A stretch of DNA of 64,000 nt, taken from NCBI RefSeq assembly GCF_002113025.1, contig NZ_NEJH01000002.1:434001-498000 (forward strand). The letters are read 5' to 3'. Below, piece after piece: positions 29,066 to 37,527 of the stretch (the first letter of the stretch is position 1; every line of letters starts with the position of its first letter). The DNA is from Pseudomonas sp. B28(2017). GTDB lineage: Bacteria; Pseudomonadota; Gammaproteobacteria; Pseudomonadales; Pseudomonadaceae. The notes under the pieces are model-generated. The model saw nothing but the letters and a program-made list of their open reading frames with translations. It ran no database searches and was not told the origin of the DNA. The position numbers were made by a program, and so were the translations under genes.

Positions 29066-29539
29066 ATGCGTCAGCATTCGGTCATCCACACGCCGAAATT
29101 CAGCGACTACGAAGAATTGACCCGGGTCTGGGAGGCCTCGGTACGCGCCACCCACGACTTTCTGCCTGACAGCTACATCGAGCTGCTGAAAAACCTGGTG
29201 CTGACCCGTTACCTCGATGCGGTGATGTTGATCTGTACCAAGGATTCAAGCCAACGCATCACCGGGTTCGCCGGCGTCGCGGCTGGCAAGATCGAAATGC
29301 TCTTCATCGACCCTGAACATCGCGGCCAGGGCCTGGGCAAGAAACTGTTGCGCTATGCCCTGGAACACCTGAACGCCGACGAACTGGACGTCAACGAACA
29401 GAACCCGCAAGCCCTCGGCTTCTACTTCAAGCAGGGTTTCGAGGTCATCGGTCGCTCGGAGGTCGATGGCATGGGGCAGCCGTATCCGTTGCTGCATATG
29501 CGTTTGCGCCAAAACCAGAAGTTTTCACAACACGGCTGA
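29066..29539 (+). CDS. GNAT-family acetyltransferase
   Basis: A 157-residue N-acetyltransferase with the acetyl-CoA pyrophosphate loop in DPEHRGQGLGKKLLRYAL (about residues 82-99), preceded by the beta-4 strand KIEMLFI and followed by LDVNEQNPQALGFYFKQGFEVIG. The domain is close to the YjaB/YiaC group; the substrate cannot be told. The ATG at 29066 follows an AGGCAGACAGG site; an in-frame start at 29018 adds residues that do not fit the fold and lies on the rimO terminator side. Confidence 0.82.
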   Translation: MRQHSVIHTPKFSDYEELTRVWEASVRATHDFLPDSYIELLKNLVLTRYLDAVMLICTKDSSQRITGFAGVAAGKIEMLFIDPEHRGQGLGKKLLRYALEHLNADELDVNEQNPQALGFYFKQGFEVIGRSEVDGMGQPYPLLHMRLRQNQKFSQHG

Positions 29540-29554
29540 CACACTACAGATCAA

Positions 29555-29645
29555 CTGTGGGAGCGAGCCTGCTCGCGAAGGCGGAGTGTCAGGCGCCATC
29601 AATGCTCGCTGGCCCACCGCTTTCGCGAGCAGGCTCGCTCCCACA
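29555..29645. repeat. REP pair (inverted)
   Basis: CTGTGGGAGCGAGCCTGCTC and GCGAGCAGGCTCGCTCCCAC are separated by about 40 bp, between the GNAT and pseudouridine synthase genes. Confidence 0.92.
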
Positions 29646-29730
29646 AAAAGCCCCCTGCGGCAAAATGGTTCCGGGATTAACCGGCGCCAGGCAGGTACAA
29701 TGCCCACCCCCTTTTTGTTACGGCCCTGAC

Positions 29731-30441
29731 ATGACTGACCCGATTCGTCTCTCCAAACGCCTCATCGAACTCGTCGGCTGTTCCCGTCGGGAGGCTGAGC
29801 TGTTCATCGAGGGCGGCTGGGTCACCGTCGACGGTGCGGTCATCGACGAGCCGCAATTCAAGGTCGGCACCCAGAAAGTCGAGCTTGATCCGCAAGCCAA
29901 GGCCACTGCGCCGGAACCGGTGACCCTGCTGCTCAATGTGCCCGCGGGCATGGACGCAGACACCGCCATGGCCACCCTCAGTGCCGAGACCCTGAGCGAA
30001 GAACACCGCTACGGCAAGCGCCCGTTGCGCGGGCACTTCCTGCGACTGACCGCCAACACCGATCTGCAGGCCAACGCCAGCGGTCTGCTGGTGTTCACCC
30101 AGGACTGGAAAATCCTGCGCAAACTCACCGCCGACTCCAGCAAGATCGAGCAGGAGTATGTGGTCGAGGTTGAAGGCGAGATGGTGGCTCATGGCCTCAA
30201 CCGCCTGAATCACGGCCTGACCTACAAGGGCAAGGAGTTGCCGGCGGTCAAGGCCAGCTGGCAGAACGAAAACCGCCTGCGCTTTGCCATGAAGAACCCG
30301 CAACCGGGCATCATCGCCCAGCTGTGCCAGGCCGTCGGCCTGAAAGTCGTCGCCATCCGCCGCATCCGTATCGGCGGCGTGTCCATCGGCAAAGTGCCGG
30401 TGGGGCAATGGCGCTACTTGTCCGGCAAAGAGAAGTTCTAA
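29731..30441 (+). CDS. rRNA pseudouridine synthase (RluF/RsuA family)
   Basis: A 236-residue enzyme with an N-terminal S4 RNA-binding domain (LIELVGCSRREAELFIEGGW, about residues 10-29) and an RsuA/RluF-type catalytic domain. The catalytic Asp is expected in LTANTDLQANASGLLVF, which corresponds to the usual RLDxxTSGLL; the Arg at its start is replaced by Asn and Thr by Ala, so the site is divergent. Motif III-like VVAIRRIRIGGVSIG lies near the end. Target uridine unknown. The ATG at 29731 was chosen because the longer open frame runs into the REP pair. Confidence 0.8.
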   Translation: MTDPIRLSKRLIELVGCSRREAELFIEGGWVTVDGAVIDEPQFKVGTQKVELDPQAKATAPEPVTLLLNVPAGMDADTAMATLSAETLSEEHRYGKRPLRGHFLRLTANTDLQANASGLLVFTQDWKILRKLTADSSKIEQEYVVEVEGEMVAHGLNRLNHGLTYKGKELPAVKASWQNENRLRFAMKNPQPGIIAQLCQAVGLKVVAIRRIRIGGVSIGKVPVGQWRYLSGKEKF

Positions 30442-30517
30442 GGCTTCCCGCGCCGCCACACCTTTCGGCGCTGCTGTTTTCGGCGGCGCCCATAGCTGAA
30501 TTATCAGGACTGCACAC

Positions 30518-30988
30518 ATGATTCATAACGACGTACTGCGCAGCGTGCGCTACATGCTCGACATCAGCGACAGGAAAGTCATCGAGATCATCAAGCTCGG
30601 CGGCCTGGACGTGGCCCTGCCAGACCTGGTGACCTATCTCGACAAGAAAGAGGAAGACGAGGAAGGTTTCGTACGCTGCCCGGACGAAGTCATGGCACAT
30701 TTCCTCGACGGCCTGGTGATCTTCAAACGCGGCAAGGACGAAAGCCGTCCGCCGCAGCCGATCGAAGTGCCCGTGACCAACAACATCATCCTGAAAAAGC
30801 TGCGGGTGGCGTTCGAGCTGAAAGAAGACGACATGCACGCGATCCTCAAGGCCGCCGAGTTCCCGGTGTCCAAGCCGGAGCTGAGCGCGCTGTTCCGCAA
30901 GTTCGGCCACACCAACTATCGCCCGTGCGGCGACCAGTTGCTGCGCAACTTCCTCAAGGGGCTGACCCTGCGAGTGCGCCCACAGTAA
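30518..30988 (+). CDS. yehS: DUF1456 family protein (YehS)
   Basis: A 156-residue protein made of two copies of the DUF1456 domain: residues 1-70 (IHNDVLRSVRYMLDISDRKV...) and 88-156 (TNNIILKKLRVAFELKEDD...). Each copy is a compact helical unit seen in E. coli YehS. The function of the family is not established. It is followed directly, one base after the stop, by a decayed dehydrogenase remnant. Confidence 0.88.
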   Translation: MIHNDVLRSVRYMLDISDRKVIEIIKLGGLDVALPDLVTYLDKKEEDEEGFVRCPDEVMAHFLDGLVIFKRGKDESRPPQPIEVPVTNNIILKKLRVAFELKEDDMHAILKAAEFPVSKPELSALFRKFGHTNYRPCGDQLLRNFLKGLTLRVRPQ

Positions 30989-31426
30989 ACCGTTTTGGAC
31001 ATTCTGGTGAACAATGCCGGCACCACGATCAAGGGCTGGGAAAAAGTCATGCAGCTCAACGTGACGTCGGTATTCAACTGCATCCAGCAATTCCTGCCCC
31101 TGCTGCGCAAGGCCGGCTCGGCGCAGAATCCCATGGCAGGGATTTCATCCTTCGGTGAACAGGCGTATGCCTACGGGCCGAGCAAGGCTGCGTTGCATCA
31201 ACTGTCGAGGATTCTGGCGCGCGAACTGGTGAGCCAGCACATCAACGTCAATGTGATTGCACCGGGGCGCTTTCCGAGCAAGATGACCCAGCACATTGGC
31301 AATGATCCCGATGAAGCGTTGGGGCCGCGAGGAAGAGATGGCGGCGCTGGCGATCAGCCTGGCGAGCACTGCCGGGGCTTATATGACCGGGAATATCATT
31401 CCGCTGGATGGTGGGTCAGCCTGTAG
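30989..31426 (+). pseudogene. remnant of a RhlG-like short-chain dehydrogenase
   Basis: The frame from 30995 encodes recognisable blocks of an SDR enzyme: LDILVNNAGTT, KGWEKVMQLNVTSVFNCIQQ, GISSFGEQAYAYGPSKAALH (with the catalytic Tyr and Lys) and HINVNVIAPGRFPSKMTQHI. The N-terminal 80-90 residues with the NAD(P) site are missing. About ten residues are missing after NNAGTT and again before GISSF, where the catalytic Ser belongs. The frame then shifts: the C-terminal blocks IPMKRWGREEEMAALAISLA and TGNIIPLDGG lie in the frame of 31296. One more base is lost near 31417, so the probable original stop is TAG 31424-31426. The gene cannot make a working enzyme. Confidence 0.85.
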
Positions 31427-31440
31427 GTCCGCGGTGCGGC

Positions 31441-31512
31441 TTTCGCGAGCAGGCTCACTCCCACAGGATTTGAGTACGCCACAAACCTGTGGGAGCGAGC
31501 CTGCTCGCGAAG
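31441..31512. repeat. REP pair, close tail-to-tail arrangement
   Basis: TTCGCGAGCAGGCTCACTCC and GGGAGCGAGCCTGCTCGCGA face each other across about 20 bp, the opposite order from the other REP pairs of the window. Confidence 0.88.
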
Positions 31513-31591
31513 AGGCCGGGACAGGCGCCACCTGGCTTGAGGCCCGTCGGGTTATCATGCCCACCCTCTTCCCCCGCCTCGACCTCAAACC

Positions 31592-32290
31592 ATGACCTAC
31601 AGCGTTTCCCCCATCGGCTTCGTACGCTCCTGCTTCAAGGAGAAGTTCGCCATTCCGCGCCAGCCGCAACTGGCCCCGGCTGCCCGTGGGGTGCTGGAGC
31701 TGGTGGCACCGTTCGATCAAGGGGACGCGGTACAGGGCCTGGAGCAGGTCAGCCACGTGTGGCTGCTGTTCCTGTTCCACCAGACCCTGGAGGAAAAACC
31801 TCGCTTGAAAGTCCGCCCTCCTCGCCTCGGCGGCAATAAATCCATGGGCGTGTTTGCTACCCGCGCAACCCATCGCCCCAATGGTATCGGGCAGTCAGTG
31901 GTGAAACTGGACAAGGTCGAAGCCAACCGCTTGTGGATCTCGGGCATCGATCTGCTCGATGGCACGCCGGTTCTCGATATCAAACCCTACGTGCCCTACG
32001 CCGACATCATCGATACAGCCGCCAACAGTATCGCCAGCGCCGCGCCGCAGCTGATTCCCGTGCAGTGGACGGATGCCGCGTTGCAACAGGCTCACGAGCA
32101 CGCTCAGCGCCTGCAAGAGCCTTTGGTGGAGTTGATCGAGCAATGTTTGGCGCAGGACCCACGCCCGGCGTATCAAACGCCTGCACCGGAGCGGGAATAC
32201 GGCGCGCAGTTCTGGGATCTGGATGTGCGTTGGCATTATCCGACACCAGAGCTGATCCGCGTCCTGGAAGTCATTCCCGCGAAGGTCTGA
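31592..32290 (+). CDS. trmO: tRNA t6A37 methyltransferase TrmO (TsaA)
   Basis: A 232-residue protein of the TrmO/VirR family that uses S-adenosylmethionine to N6-methylate t6A37 in tRNA-Thr. Family blocks are SPIGFVRSCFKEKFAIPRQP at the N-terminus, LEQVSHVWLLFLFHQ, RPPRLGGNKSMGVFATRATH, RPNGIGQSVVKL and DLLDGTPVLDIKPYVPYAD. A C-terminal domain of about 70 residues follows, as usual. Single gene with its own terminator. Confidence 0.92.
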   Translation: MTYSVSPIGFVRSCFKEKFAIPRQPQLAPAARGVLELVAPFDQGDAVQGLEQVSHVWLLFLFHQTLEEKPRLKVRPPRLGGNKSMGVFATRATHRPNGIGQSVVKLDKVEANRLWISGIDLLDGTPVLDIKPYVPYADIIDTAANSIASAAPQLIPVQWTDAALQQAHEHAQRLQEPLVELIEQCLAQDPRPAYQTPAPEREYGAQFWDLDVRWHYPTPELIRVLEVIPAKV

Positions 32291-32302
32291 ACTCCGGAAA
32301 CG

Positions 32303-32342
32303 AAAAAGCCCGCATGACCTTTTCAGGCCATGCGGGCTTTTT
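32303..32342 (+). terminator. trmO terminator
   Basis: AAAAAGCCCGCATG pairs with CATGCGGGCTTTTT around a 12-base loop. Confidence 0.92.
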
Positions 32343-32360
32343 AGATGCGCTGCAAATTTT

Positions 32361-32461
32361 CTGTAGGAGCGAGCATGCTCGCGATGAATCTGAAAACATC
32401 GCGGGGTGCCAGGCTTCCCGCGTTATCGGTGACGACCATCGCGAGCATGCTCGCTCCTACA
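32361..32461. repeat. REP pair (inverted)
   Basis: CTGTAGGAGCGAGCATGCTC and GCGAGCATGCTCGCTCCTAC are separated by about 60 bp, between convergent trmO and fpr. Confidence 0.9.
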
Positions 32462-32473
32462 AGTGACCTGCGG

Positions 32474-33253
32474 TCACTTCTCGACGAACGCACGCTCGAT
32501 CAGGTAATCACCCGGCTCGCGCATCCGCGGCGAAACCTTCAGACCGAAGCTGTTCAGCACTTCGCTGGTCTCGTCGAGCATGCTCGGGCTGCCGCACAAC
32601 ATGGCGCGGTCGTCCTGCGGATTGATCGGTGGCAGGCCGATGTCGCTGAACAGCTTGCCGCTGCGCATCAGGTCGGTCAGGCGACCTTCATTCTCGAACG
32701 GCTCGCGAGTCACGGTCGGGTAGTAGATCAACTTGTCACGCAGTGCTTCGCCGAAGAATTCATTCTGCGGCAGGTGCTCGGTGATGAACTCGCGGTAAGC
32801 GACTTCGTTGACGTAACGCACACCGTGGCACAGGATCACTTTTTCGAAACGCTCGTAGGTTTCCGGATCCTGGATGACGCTCATGAACGGCGCCAGACCG
32901 GTACCGGTGCTGAGCAGGTACAAATGTTTGCCAGGCTTCAAGTCATCCAGTACCAGCGTGCCGGTAGGCTTCTTGCTGATGATAATCTCGTCGCCTTCCT
33001 TCAGATGCTGCAACTGCGAAGTCAGCGGACCATCAGGCACCTTGATGCTGAAGAACTCGAGATGCTCTTCCCAATTCGGGCTGGCAATCGAGTAAGCGCG
33101 CATAAGCGGGCGGCCGTTGGGCTGTTGCAGGCCGATCATCACGAACTGACCGTTCTCGAAGCGCAGACCCGGATCACGGGTGCACTTGAAGCTGAACAGA
33201 GTGTCGTTCCAGTGGTGAACACTGAGGACACGCTCGTGGTTCATGTTGCTCAT
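32474..33253 (-). CDS. fpr: ferredoxin/flavodoxin-NADP+ reductase
   Basis: A 259-residue FAD enzyme moving electrons between NADPH and ferredoxin or bacterioferritin-associated ferredoxin. The FAD-binding RAYSIAS motif lies at about residues 51-57, the NADP loop in LLSTGTGLAPFMSVI at about 110-124, and the chain ends in ERAFVEK as in Pseudomonas Fpr. The ATG at 33253 (MSNMNHERVL) matches the family. The gene is divergent from finR, whose product activates fpr under oxidative stress in Pseudomonas. Confidence 0.94.
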   Translation of the reverse strand: MSNMNHERVLSVHHWNDTLFSFKCTRDPGLRFENGQFVMIGLQQPNGRPLMRAYSIASPNWEEHLEFFSIKVPDGPLTSQLQHLKEGDEIIISKKPTGTLVLDDLKPGKHLYLLSTGTGLAPFMSVIQDPETYERFEKVILCHGVRYVNEVAYREFITEHLPQNEFFGEALRDKLIYYPTVTREPFENEGRLTDLMRSGKLFSDIGLPPINPQDDRAMLCGSPSMLDETSEVLNSFGLKVSPRMREPGDYLIERAFVEK

Positions 33254-33350
33254 GTACGTGGGACTCCTGGAGATTTTGCCTGCGCCGATGATGTGCACAA
33301 TTGCATCGCATTCTAATGGCAGCGACAATATCTGTTAAATGGATTATTAA

Positions 33351-33363
33351 GATAAGGGTTATC
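33351..33363. promoter_or_regulatory. candidate FinR-type operator
   Basis: The perfect dyad GATAAGGGTTATC lies in the fpr/finR intergenic region, just upstream of finR, where a divergent LysR-type regulator would bind. Assignment to FinR is inferred from position only. Confidence 0.35.
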
Positions 33364-33375
33364 GGTTATATCGAT

Positions 33376-34302
33376 ATGCGATTTACTCTCCGTCAACTTC
33401 AAGTATTCGTCGCCGTCGCCCAGCAGGAAAGCGTATCCCGCGCTGCGGGCCTGCTCAACCTCTCGCAATCGGCGGCGAGCACCTCTATCACCGAACTGGA
33501 GCGCCAGTGCAGCTGCCAGCTGTTCGACCGCGCCGGCAAACGCCTGAGCCTCAATGCGCTCGGCAAACAGCTGCTGCCTCAGGCGGTGGCCTTGCTGGAC
33601 CAGGCCAAGGAAATCGAAGACCTGCTCAACGGCAAGTCCGGCTTCGGCTCGCTGGCCGTGGGCGCGACCCTGACCATCGGCAATTACCTGGCCACCCTGC
33701 TGATCGGCAGCTTCATGCAGCGCCATCCGGAAAGCCAGGTGAAGCTGCACGTGCAGAACACTGCCAACATAGTGCAACAAGTGGCCCACTATGAAATTGA
33801 TCTGGGTCTGATCGAAGGTGACTGCAGTCACCCGGACATCGAAGTACAAAGCTGGGTCGAGGACGAACTGGTGGTGTTTTGCGCCCCTCAGCATCCGCTG
33901 GCCGAGCGCGGCACGGCCACCATGGAGGAATTGAGTCACGAAGCCTGGATCTTGCGCGAACAAGGCTCGGGCACACGGTTGACCTTCGATCAAGCCATGC
34001 GTCATCACCGCACTTCTTTGAATATCCGCCTGGAGCTTGAGCACACCGAAGCAATCAAGCGCGCGGTGGAGTCAGGTCTGGGGATTGGTTGCATTTCCAG
34101 GCTGGCTTTGCGCGACGCATTCCGCCGCGGCAGCCTGGTGCCCGTCGAGACGCCGGATCTGGATCTGGCGCGACAGTTTTATTTCATCTGGCATAAACAG
34201 AAATATCAGACCTCGGCGATGCGCGAATTCCTCGACCTGTGCCGCGCCTTCACCGCCGGGGTTCAGCGCAGCGACGAGATCGTACTGCCTACTATCGCTT
34301 AG
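33376..34302 (+). CDS. finR: LysR-family regulator FinR
   Basis: A 308-residue LysR-type regulator. The N-terminal winged helix (FTLRQLQVFVAVAQQESVSR and the recognition segment LNLSQSAASTSITELE) is followed by the co-inducer domain from about residue 90. In Pseudomonas, FinR is encoded next to fpr, transcribed divergently, and needed for its superoxide-dependent induction. The ATG at 33376 opens with MRFTLRQLQVF; the upstream frame is intergenic. The stop overlaps the dgkA stop by three bases in convergent orientation. Confidence 0.9.
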   Translation: MRFTLRQLQVFVAVAQQESVSRAAGLLNLSQSAASTSITELERQCSCQLFDRAGKRLSLNALGKQLLPQAVALLDQAKEIEDLLNGKSGFGSLAVGATLTIGNYLATLLIGSFMQRHPESQVKLHVQNTANIVQQVAHYEIDLGLIEGDCSHPDIEVQSWVEDELVVFCAPQHPLAERGTATMEELSHEAWILREQGSGTRLTFDQAMRHHRTSLNIRLELEHTEAIKRAVESGLGIGCISRLALRDAFRRGSLVPVETPDLDLARQFYFIWHKQKYQTSAMREFLDLCRAFTAGVQRSDEIVLPTIA

Positions 34303-34661
34303 AGCAGAATCACCGCCCACACCAGGGCAATCATGCTCAATGCCACGAACTGGGCGGCACTGCCCATGTCCTTGGCATTCTTGGACAGCGGATGCCGCTC
34401 AAGGGAAATGCGGTCGATGGCCGCTTCCACTGCCGAGTTGAGCAACTCGACGATCAACGCCAACAGGCATACCGCGATCAACAACGCCCGTTCGACCCGG
34501 CTGACATTCAGGAAGAACGACAAGGGAACCAGGATGACGTTGAGCAATACCAGTTGCCGAAAGGCGGCTTCACCAGTGAAGGCTGCGCGCAGGCCGTCCA
34601 GCGAATAACCGGAGGCGTTGAGGATTCGTTTCAGGCCGGTCTGGCCTTTGAAAGGTGACAT
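34299..34661 (-). CDS. dgkA: diacylglycerol kinase
   Basis: A 120-residue integral membrane kinase with three transmembrane helices. The conserved block ELLNSAVEAAIDRI (about residues 68-81) holds the catalytic Glu and Asn, and EAAFRQLVLLNVILV starts the first helix. It returns diacylglycerol from membrane-derived glucan synthesis to phosphatidic acid. The ATG at 34661 (MSPFKGQTGLKR) is preferred to an in-frame ATG six codons earlier. The following gene on this strand order, erdR, is a conserved neighbour in Pseudomonas. Confidence 0.92.
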   Translation of the reverse strand: MSPFKGQTGLKRILNASGYSLDGLRAAFTGEAAFRQLVLLNVILVPLSFFLNVSRVERALLIAVCLLALIVELLNSAVEAAIDRISLERHPLSKNAKDMGSAAQFVALSMIALVWAVILL

Positions 34662-34736
34662 AGAGTGGGCAACTGACAAAAAAGAAGTGGGAAAGCTAGT
34701 TCAACCAAAGTCAAAAAAGCGTGAAGTCGCCAGCCT

Positions 34737-35387
34737 TTAATGGCTGGAAATTGACTCAAGTTGTTGCAAGAGCAGCGCAGCCTGGGTCCGGGTCCGCACA
34801 TTCAGTTTACGGAAAATCGCGGTTACGTGCGCCTTGATCGTTGCCTCGGAAACACTCAGCTCGTAGGCGATCTGCTTGTTCAGCAAGCCTTCGCAAACCA
34901 TGGTCAACACCCGGAATTGCTGCGGCGTCAGGCTGGCAAGCCCCTCGCTGGCCGCTTTCGCCTCTTCTGAGACGCTGACCGCTTCGAACGCCTGCGGCGG
35001 CCAGAACACGTCGCCATCGAGGACCGCCCGCACGGCTTTCTGGATCACACTCAAGTCGCTGGATTTGGGAATGAAGCCACTGGCGCCGAACTCACGAGAC
35101 TTGACCATAATGGTCGCCTCTTCCTGGGCCGAGACCATGACCACCGGAATCTGCGGGTACTGACCGCGCAGCAGGACCAGTCCGGAAAAGCCATAGGCCC
35201 CCGGCATGTTCAGGTCCAGCAGCACCAGATCCCAGTCGGGCTTTTCCGTCAGACGGACTTCCAGTTCGGCGATGCTCGCCACTTCCACCAGGCGGACATC
35301 CGGGCCAAGGCCCAGGGTCAGCGCTTGATGCAAGGCACTACGAAAAAGTGGGTGGTCATCGGCAATCAGGATTTCGTATGTGGCCAT
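34737..35387 (-). CDS. erdR: response regulator ErdR (LuxR type)
   Basis: A 216-residue response regulator. The receiver domain has ILIADDHPLFR at the N-terminus, the phospho-acceptor Asp in DLVLLDLNMPG at about residue 58, and the conserved Lys in SGFIPKSS. The LuxR-type helix-turn-helix occupies about residues 148-210 (LTPQQFRVLTMVCEGLLNKQ). In Pseudomonas, ErdR takes part in control of ethanol and acetate oxidation genes. No sensor kinase is adjacent, as is usual. The gene lies 75 bp from dgkA. Confidence 0.9.
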   Translation of the reverse strand: MATYEILIADDHPLFRSALHQALTLGLGPDVRLVEVASIAELEVRLTEKPDWDLVLLDLNMPGAYGFSGLVLLRGQYPQIPVVMVSAQEEATIMVKSREFGASGFIPKSSDLSVIQKAVRAVLDGDVFWPPQAFEAVSVSEEAKAASEGLASLTPQQFRVLTMVCEGLLNKQIAYELSVSEATIKAHVTAIFRKLNVRTRTQAALLLQQLESISSH

Positions 35388-35605
35388 TTTTCAAATGATC
35401 CTGTTTTTCATGGGACGCCCGATGCATTCGGACCTCGCCAAAGCAACTCAAGGCACAGCCACGAAGCTGCACCTACAAGGCACGCTCAACGCAAAAAACC
35501 GCGTTGCAAACTCTGGCCGCACCCTAATCGGCGCCAAGCATGCCCAGCGAAGCCGGGGTGGTCAAGCAGCATGGCCGGTACACTTTATTGCAGTATCCGC
35601 GACAA

Positions 35606-36364
35606 TCAGTCCATCAATGGCGTGACCGACTGGACGTAGGGCATCAACTCGGCGTGCGCCGGGGTCGAAACGTTCATGTCCAACTGATGCTTGGCGTCGA
35701 GGTAGTGCTGGCTGAACACATCGAAGTAGGCATCCAGCGCCGAGGCTGCGGCTACATCGCCTGCAAGGTCGAGGCACAGCGCCGCCACTTCTGCCGTGCA
35801 CAGATGCTCGCTGCGGGTCGAGCGGCGCAACCGGTAACGGGAGAGTTTCTCCGGCAGCAGGCTGAGGATCGGCAATCGATCGAAATAGGGGCTCTTGCGA
35901 AAGATCTTCCGCGCCTCGGTCCAGGTCGCATCCAACAGAATGAACAACGGGCGCTTCGTGCCATCGACATCCACGCTGTTTGTCACACGTTCAGGCGCGA
36001 CGTACTCCCCCGGAAACACCAGGTAAGGCTGCCATTGCGGGTCGGACAACAGCGCCAGCAACTTCGGATCGACCTCCGTACGGGACCAGATGAAGGCATG
36101 GTTGTCCGGGACCACGTCGGCGATCAGCCAACCGGTGTTGCTCGGCTTGAACACTTCCTTGTTGGTCATGATCAGGCACACGCCGGAGCGGGTAGCGACC
36201 TGCGGACGCCATGCGCACAGGCAGTGACTCTCGATCACCCGGCAGTCACGGCAACGCGGCGCGCGCCAGCCGCGGGCCTGAATCGGCTTGATGCCCTCCT
36301 CCTCGCGCTGATCGCGCAGGCGGGCTACGGCATTCAAGGCAAAGCGCCCGGGGGTATGACTCAT
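35606..36364 (-). CDS. tapT: tRNA-uridine aminocarboxypropyltransferase (DTW domain)
   Basis: A 252-residue DTW-domain protein. It has an N-terminal zinc-type cluster RCRDCRVIESHCLC (about residues 37-50), a MTNKEVFKPSNTGWLIADV block, and the signature DATWTEARKIFRKSPYF, the DxTW motif that names the family. Relatives transfer the aminocarboxypropyl group of SAM to uridine 47 of tRNA (acp3U). The ATG at 36364 was chosen over one three codons upstream. Transcribed alone. Confidence 0.87.
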   Translation of the reverse strand: MSHTPGRFALNAVARLRDQREEEGIKPIQARGWRAPRCRDCRVIESHCLCAWRPQVATRSGVCLIMTNKEVFKPSNTGWLIADVVPDNHAFIWSRTEVDPKLLALLSDPQWQPYLVFPGEYVAPERVTNSVDVDGTKRPLFILLDATWTEARKIFRKSPYFDRLPILSLLPEKLSRYRLRRSTRSEHLCTAEVAALCLDLAGDVAAASALDAYFDVFSQHYLDAKHQLDMNVSTPAHAELMPYVQSVTPLMD

Positions 36365-36552
36365 GGCGAGCAACGCCCGCAGAGAAGGGAAATCGACACG
36401 AAAAACACTCGACAGGGTAAAAAGTGCCAGCAGTTTACCAGACCGTCCGATGCAAGCCTGTACCGTCCAGCCTGCCTCCCCTATAATTCGCCGCCACTGA
36501 ACGCACAGTCACGTGACGGGTCAAAGCCCCATCACTGAACCAGGAGAGTTTC

Positions 36553-36975
36553 ATGCTGCGCCTTATCGTTCCTACCGCGGCCATTTTGCTGGCGTCGTCC
36601 TTCAACGCCCAGGCAGCGTCCCTGAAAGACACGGAACTGAACAAAATGCTGCAAAACGTCGCTACCCAGAGCAGCGTCGGCACTCCACGAGCGATCAACG
36701 AAGACATACTCGATCAAGGCTACACCGTTGAAGGCAAACAGCTGATCAACCATCTGAGTGTGCAGAGCAGCCACGCCGACAAGATGCGCGCAGACCCGAA
36801 AGCGGTGTACTTCCAGCTGGGAGCTTCTGTCTGCAGAAACGAAGGGTTTCGCAAGCTGATGGCCAAGGGCGCGATCATGCGTTACGACTTCACCGAGGTG
36901 AAGACCAACCGCCCGGTCGGCTCTGCAAGCTTCCAGGAATCGGATTGCCTGCAACCGACCAAGAAGAAAAAGTAA
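36553..36975 (+). CDS. secreted protein of unknown function (PA3611-like)
   Basis: A 140-residue exported protein with a signal peptide ending near NAQAAS. The mature part is one small alpha/beta domain with two conserved cysteines (SVCRNEGF and ESDCLQP) that could form a disulfide, and it ends in a lysine run. It resembles the conserved exported protein PA3611 of P. aeruginosa, found in the same neighbourhood. A CAGGAG site precedes the ATG. Role unknown. Confidence 0.78.
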   Translation: MLRLIVPTAAILLASSFNAQAASLKDTELNKMLQNVATQSSVGTPRAINEDILDQGYTVEGKQLINHLSVQSSHADKMRADPKAVYFQLGASVCRNEGFRKLMAKGAIMRYDFTEVKTNRPVGSASFQESDCLQPTKKKK

Positions 36976-37170
36976 TCACCGCGAATTGGCGCGCCGCTGT
37001 TCATCTTCGGCGCGCAATTCCGCCAGCAGCGCCTGCAAGTAATGCGAACGGCGTTCGCCGCCACGCAAACGTCGGCAGCACTCCTCTTCGAGACTCAAAT
37101 GATTGGTCTCGGCTGATGACTTCAGCAATCGATACAGTTGCGTATCGATCTCCAGAACGACTCTGGCCAT
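36976..37170 (-). CDS. small protein, possible ribbon-helix-helix type
   Basis: A 64-residue protein, MARVVLEIDTQLYRLLKSSA followed by ETNHLSLEEECCRRLRGGER. One short strand followed by two helices is the layout of Arc-like ribbon-helix-helix DNA-binding proteins, but the match is weak. The start is the ATG at 37170, since residues upstream of it are Arg-rich and unlike a real N-terminus. Its stop directly abuts the stop of the preceding plus-strand gene. Confidence 0.55.
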   Translation of the reverse strand: MARVVLEIDTQLYRLLKSSAETNHLSLEEECCRRLRGGERRSHYLQALLAELRAEDEQRRANSR

Positions 37171-37527
37171 GGCTTCCCGCCTCCCTGCACTCCACTCTTG
37201 TTTGAGCGATAAATCCTTGAACCGCTTGTACCGTGCGCCCTGCCGTTGACGCAAAGTTGTCGTGTGACACCTGTAACTTAGTAAATCAGAGTGCAGCACA
37301 TGCGACGTACGTTCAGACGAGCGGTGAAACCACCTTGCAAATCGTCAATAAGCGGTTGCCAGGAAAGACTTTGTGGCGCAATGATCAAGACAGCAAAAAT
37401 CACTGTGAAGGTCTAGATTTCAGGTTATCCACGTTCACTTTTTCAGGGCTGGAAAGGGGCTGCCCGTCGCTTGTCGTATTGTGCGAATGTTTCTTTCATC
37501 CAAGGGAAAAACAGAGCCTGTTTGGAT
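37171..37527. other. intergenic region without visible genes
   Basis: This stretch holds no open frame with coding character. Its left part is the control region of the small minus-strand gene; the rest leads into the structured leader of the LOG gene. Confidence 0.4.

Noticed and set aside
30995..31426. intact 143-residue dehydrogenase
   Set aside because: The frame lacks the nucleotide-binding half and catalytic Ser and its last 35 codons are out of frame with the true C-terminus.
29555..32461. CRISPR array
   Set aside because: The repeated GGGAGCGAGC/GCTCGCGA units are inverted pairs with irregular spacing in different intergenic regions, which is the REP pattern, not regular direct repeats with spacers.
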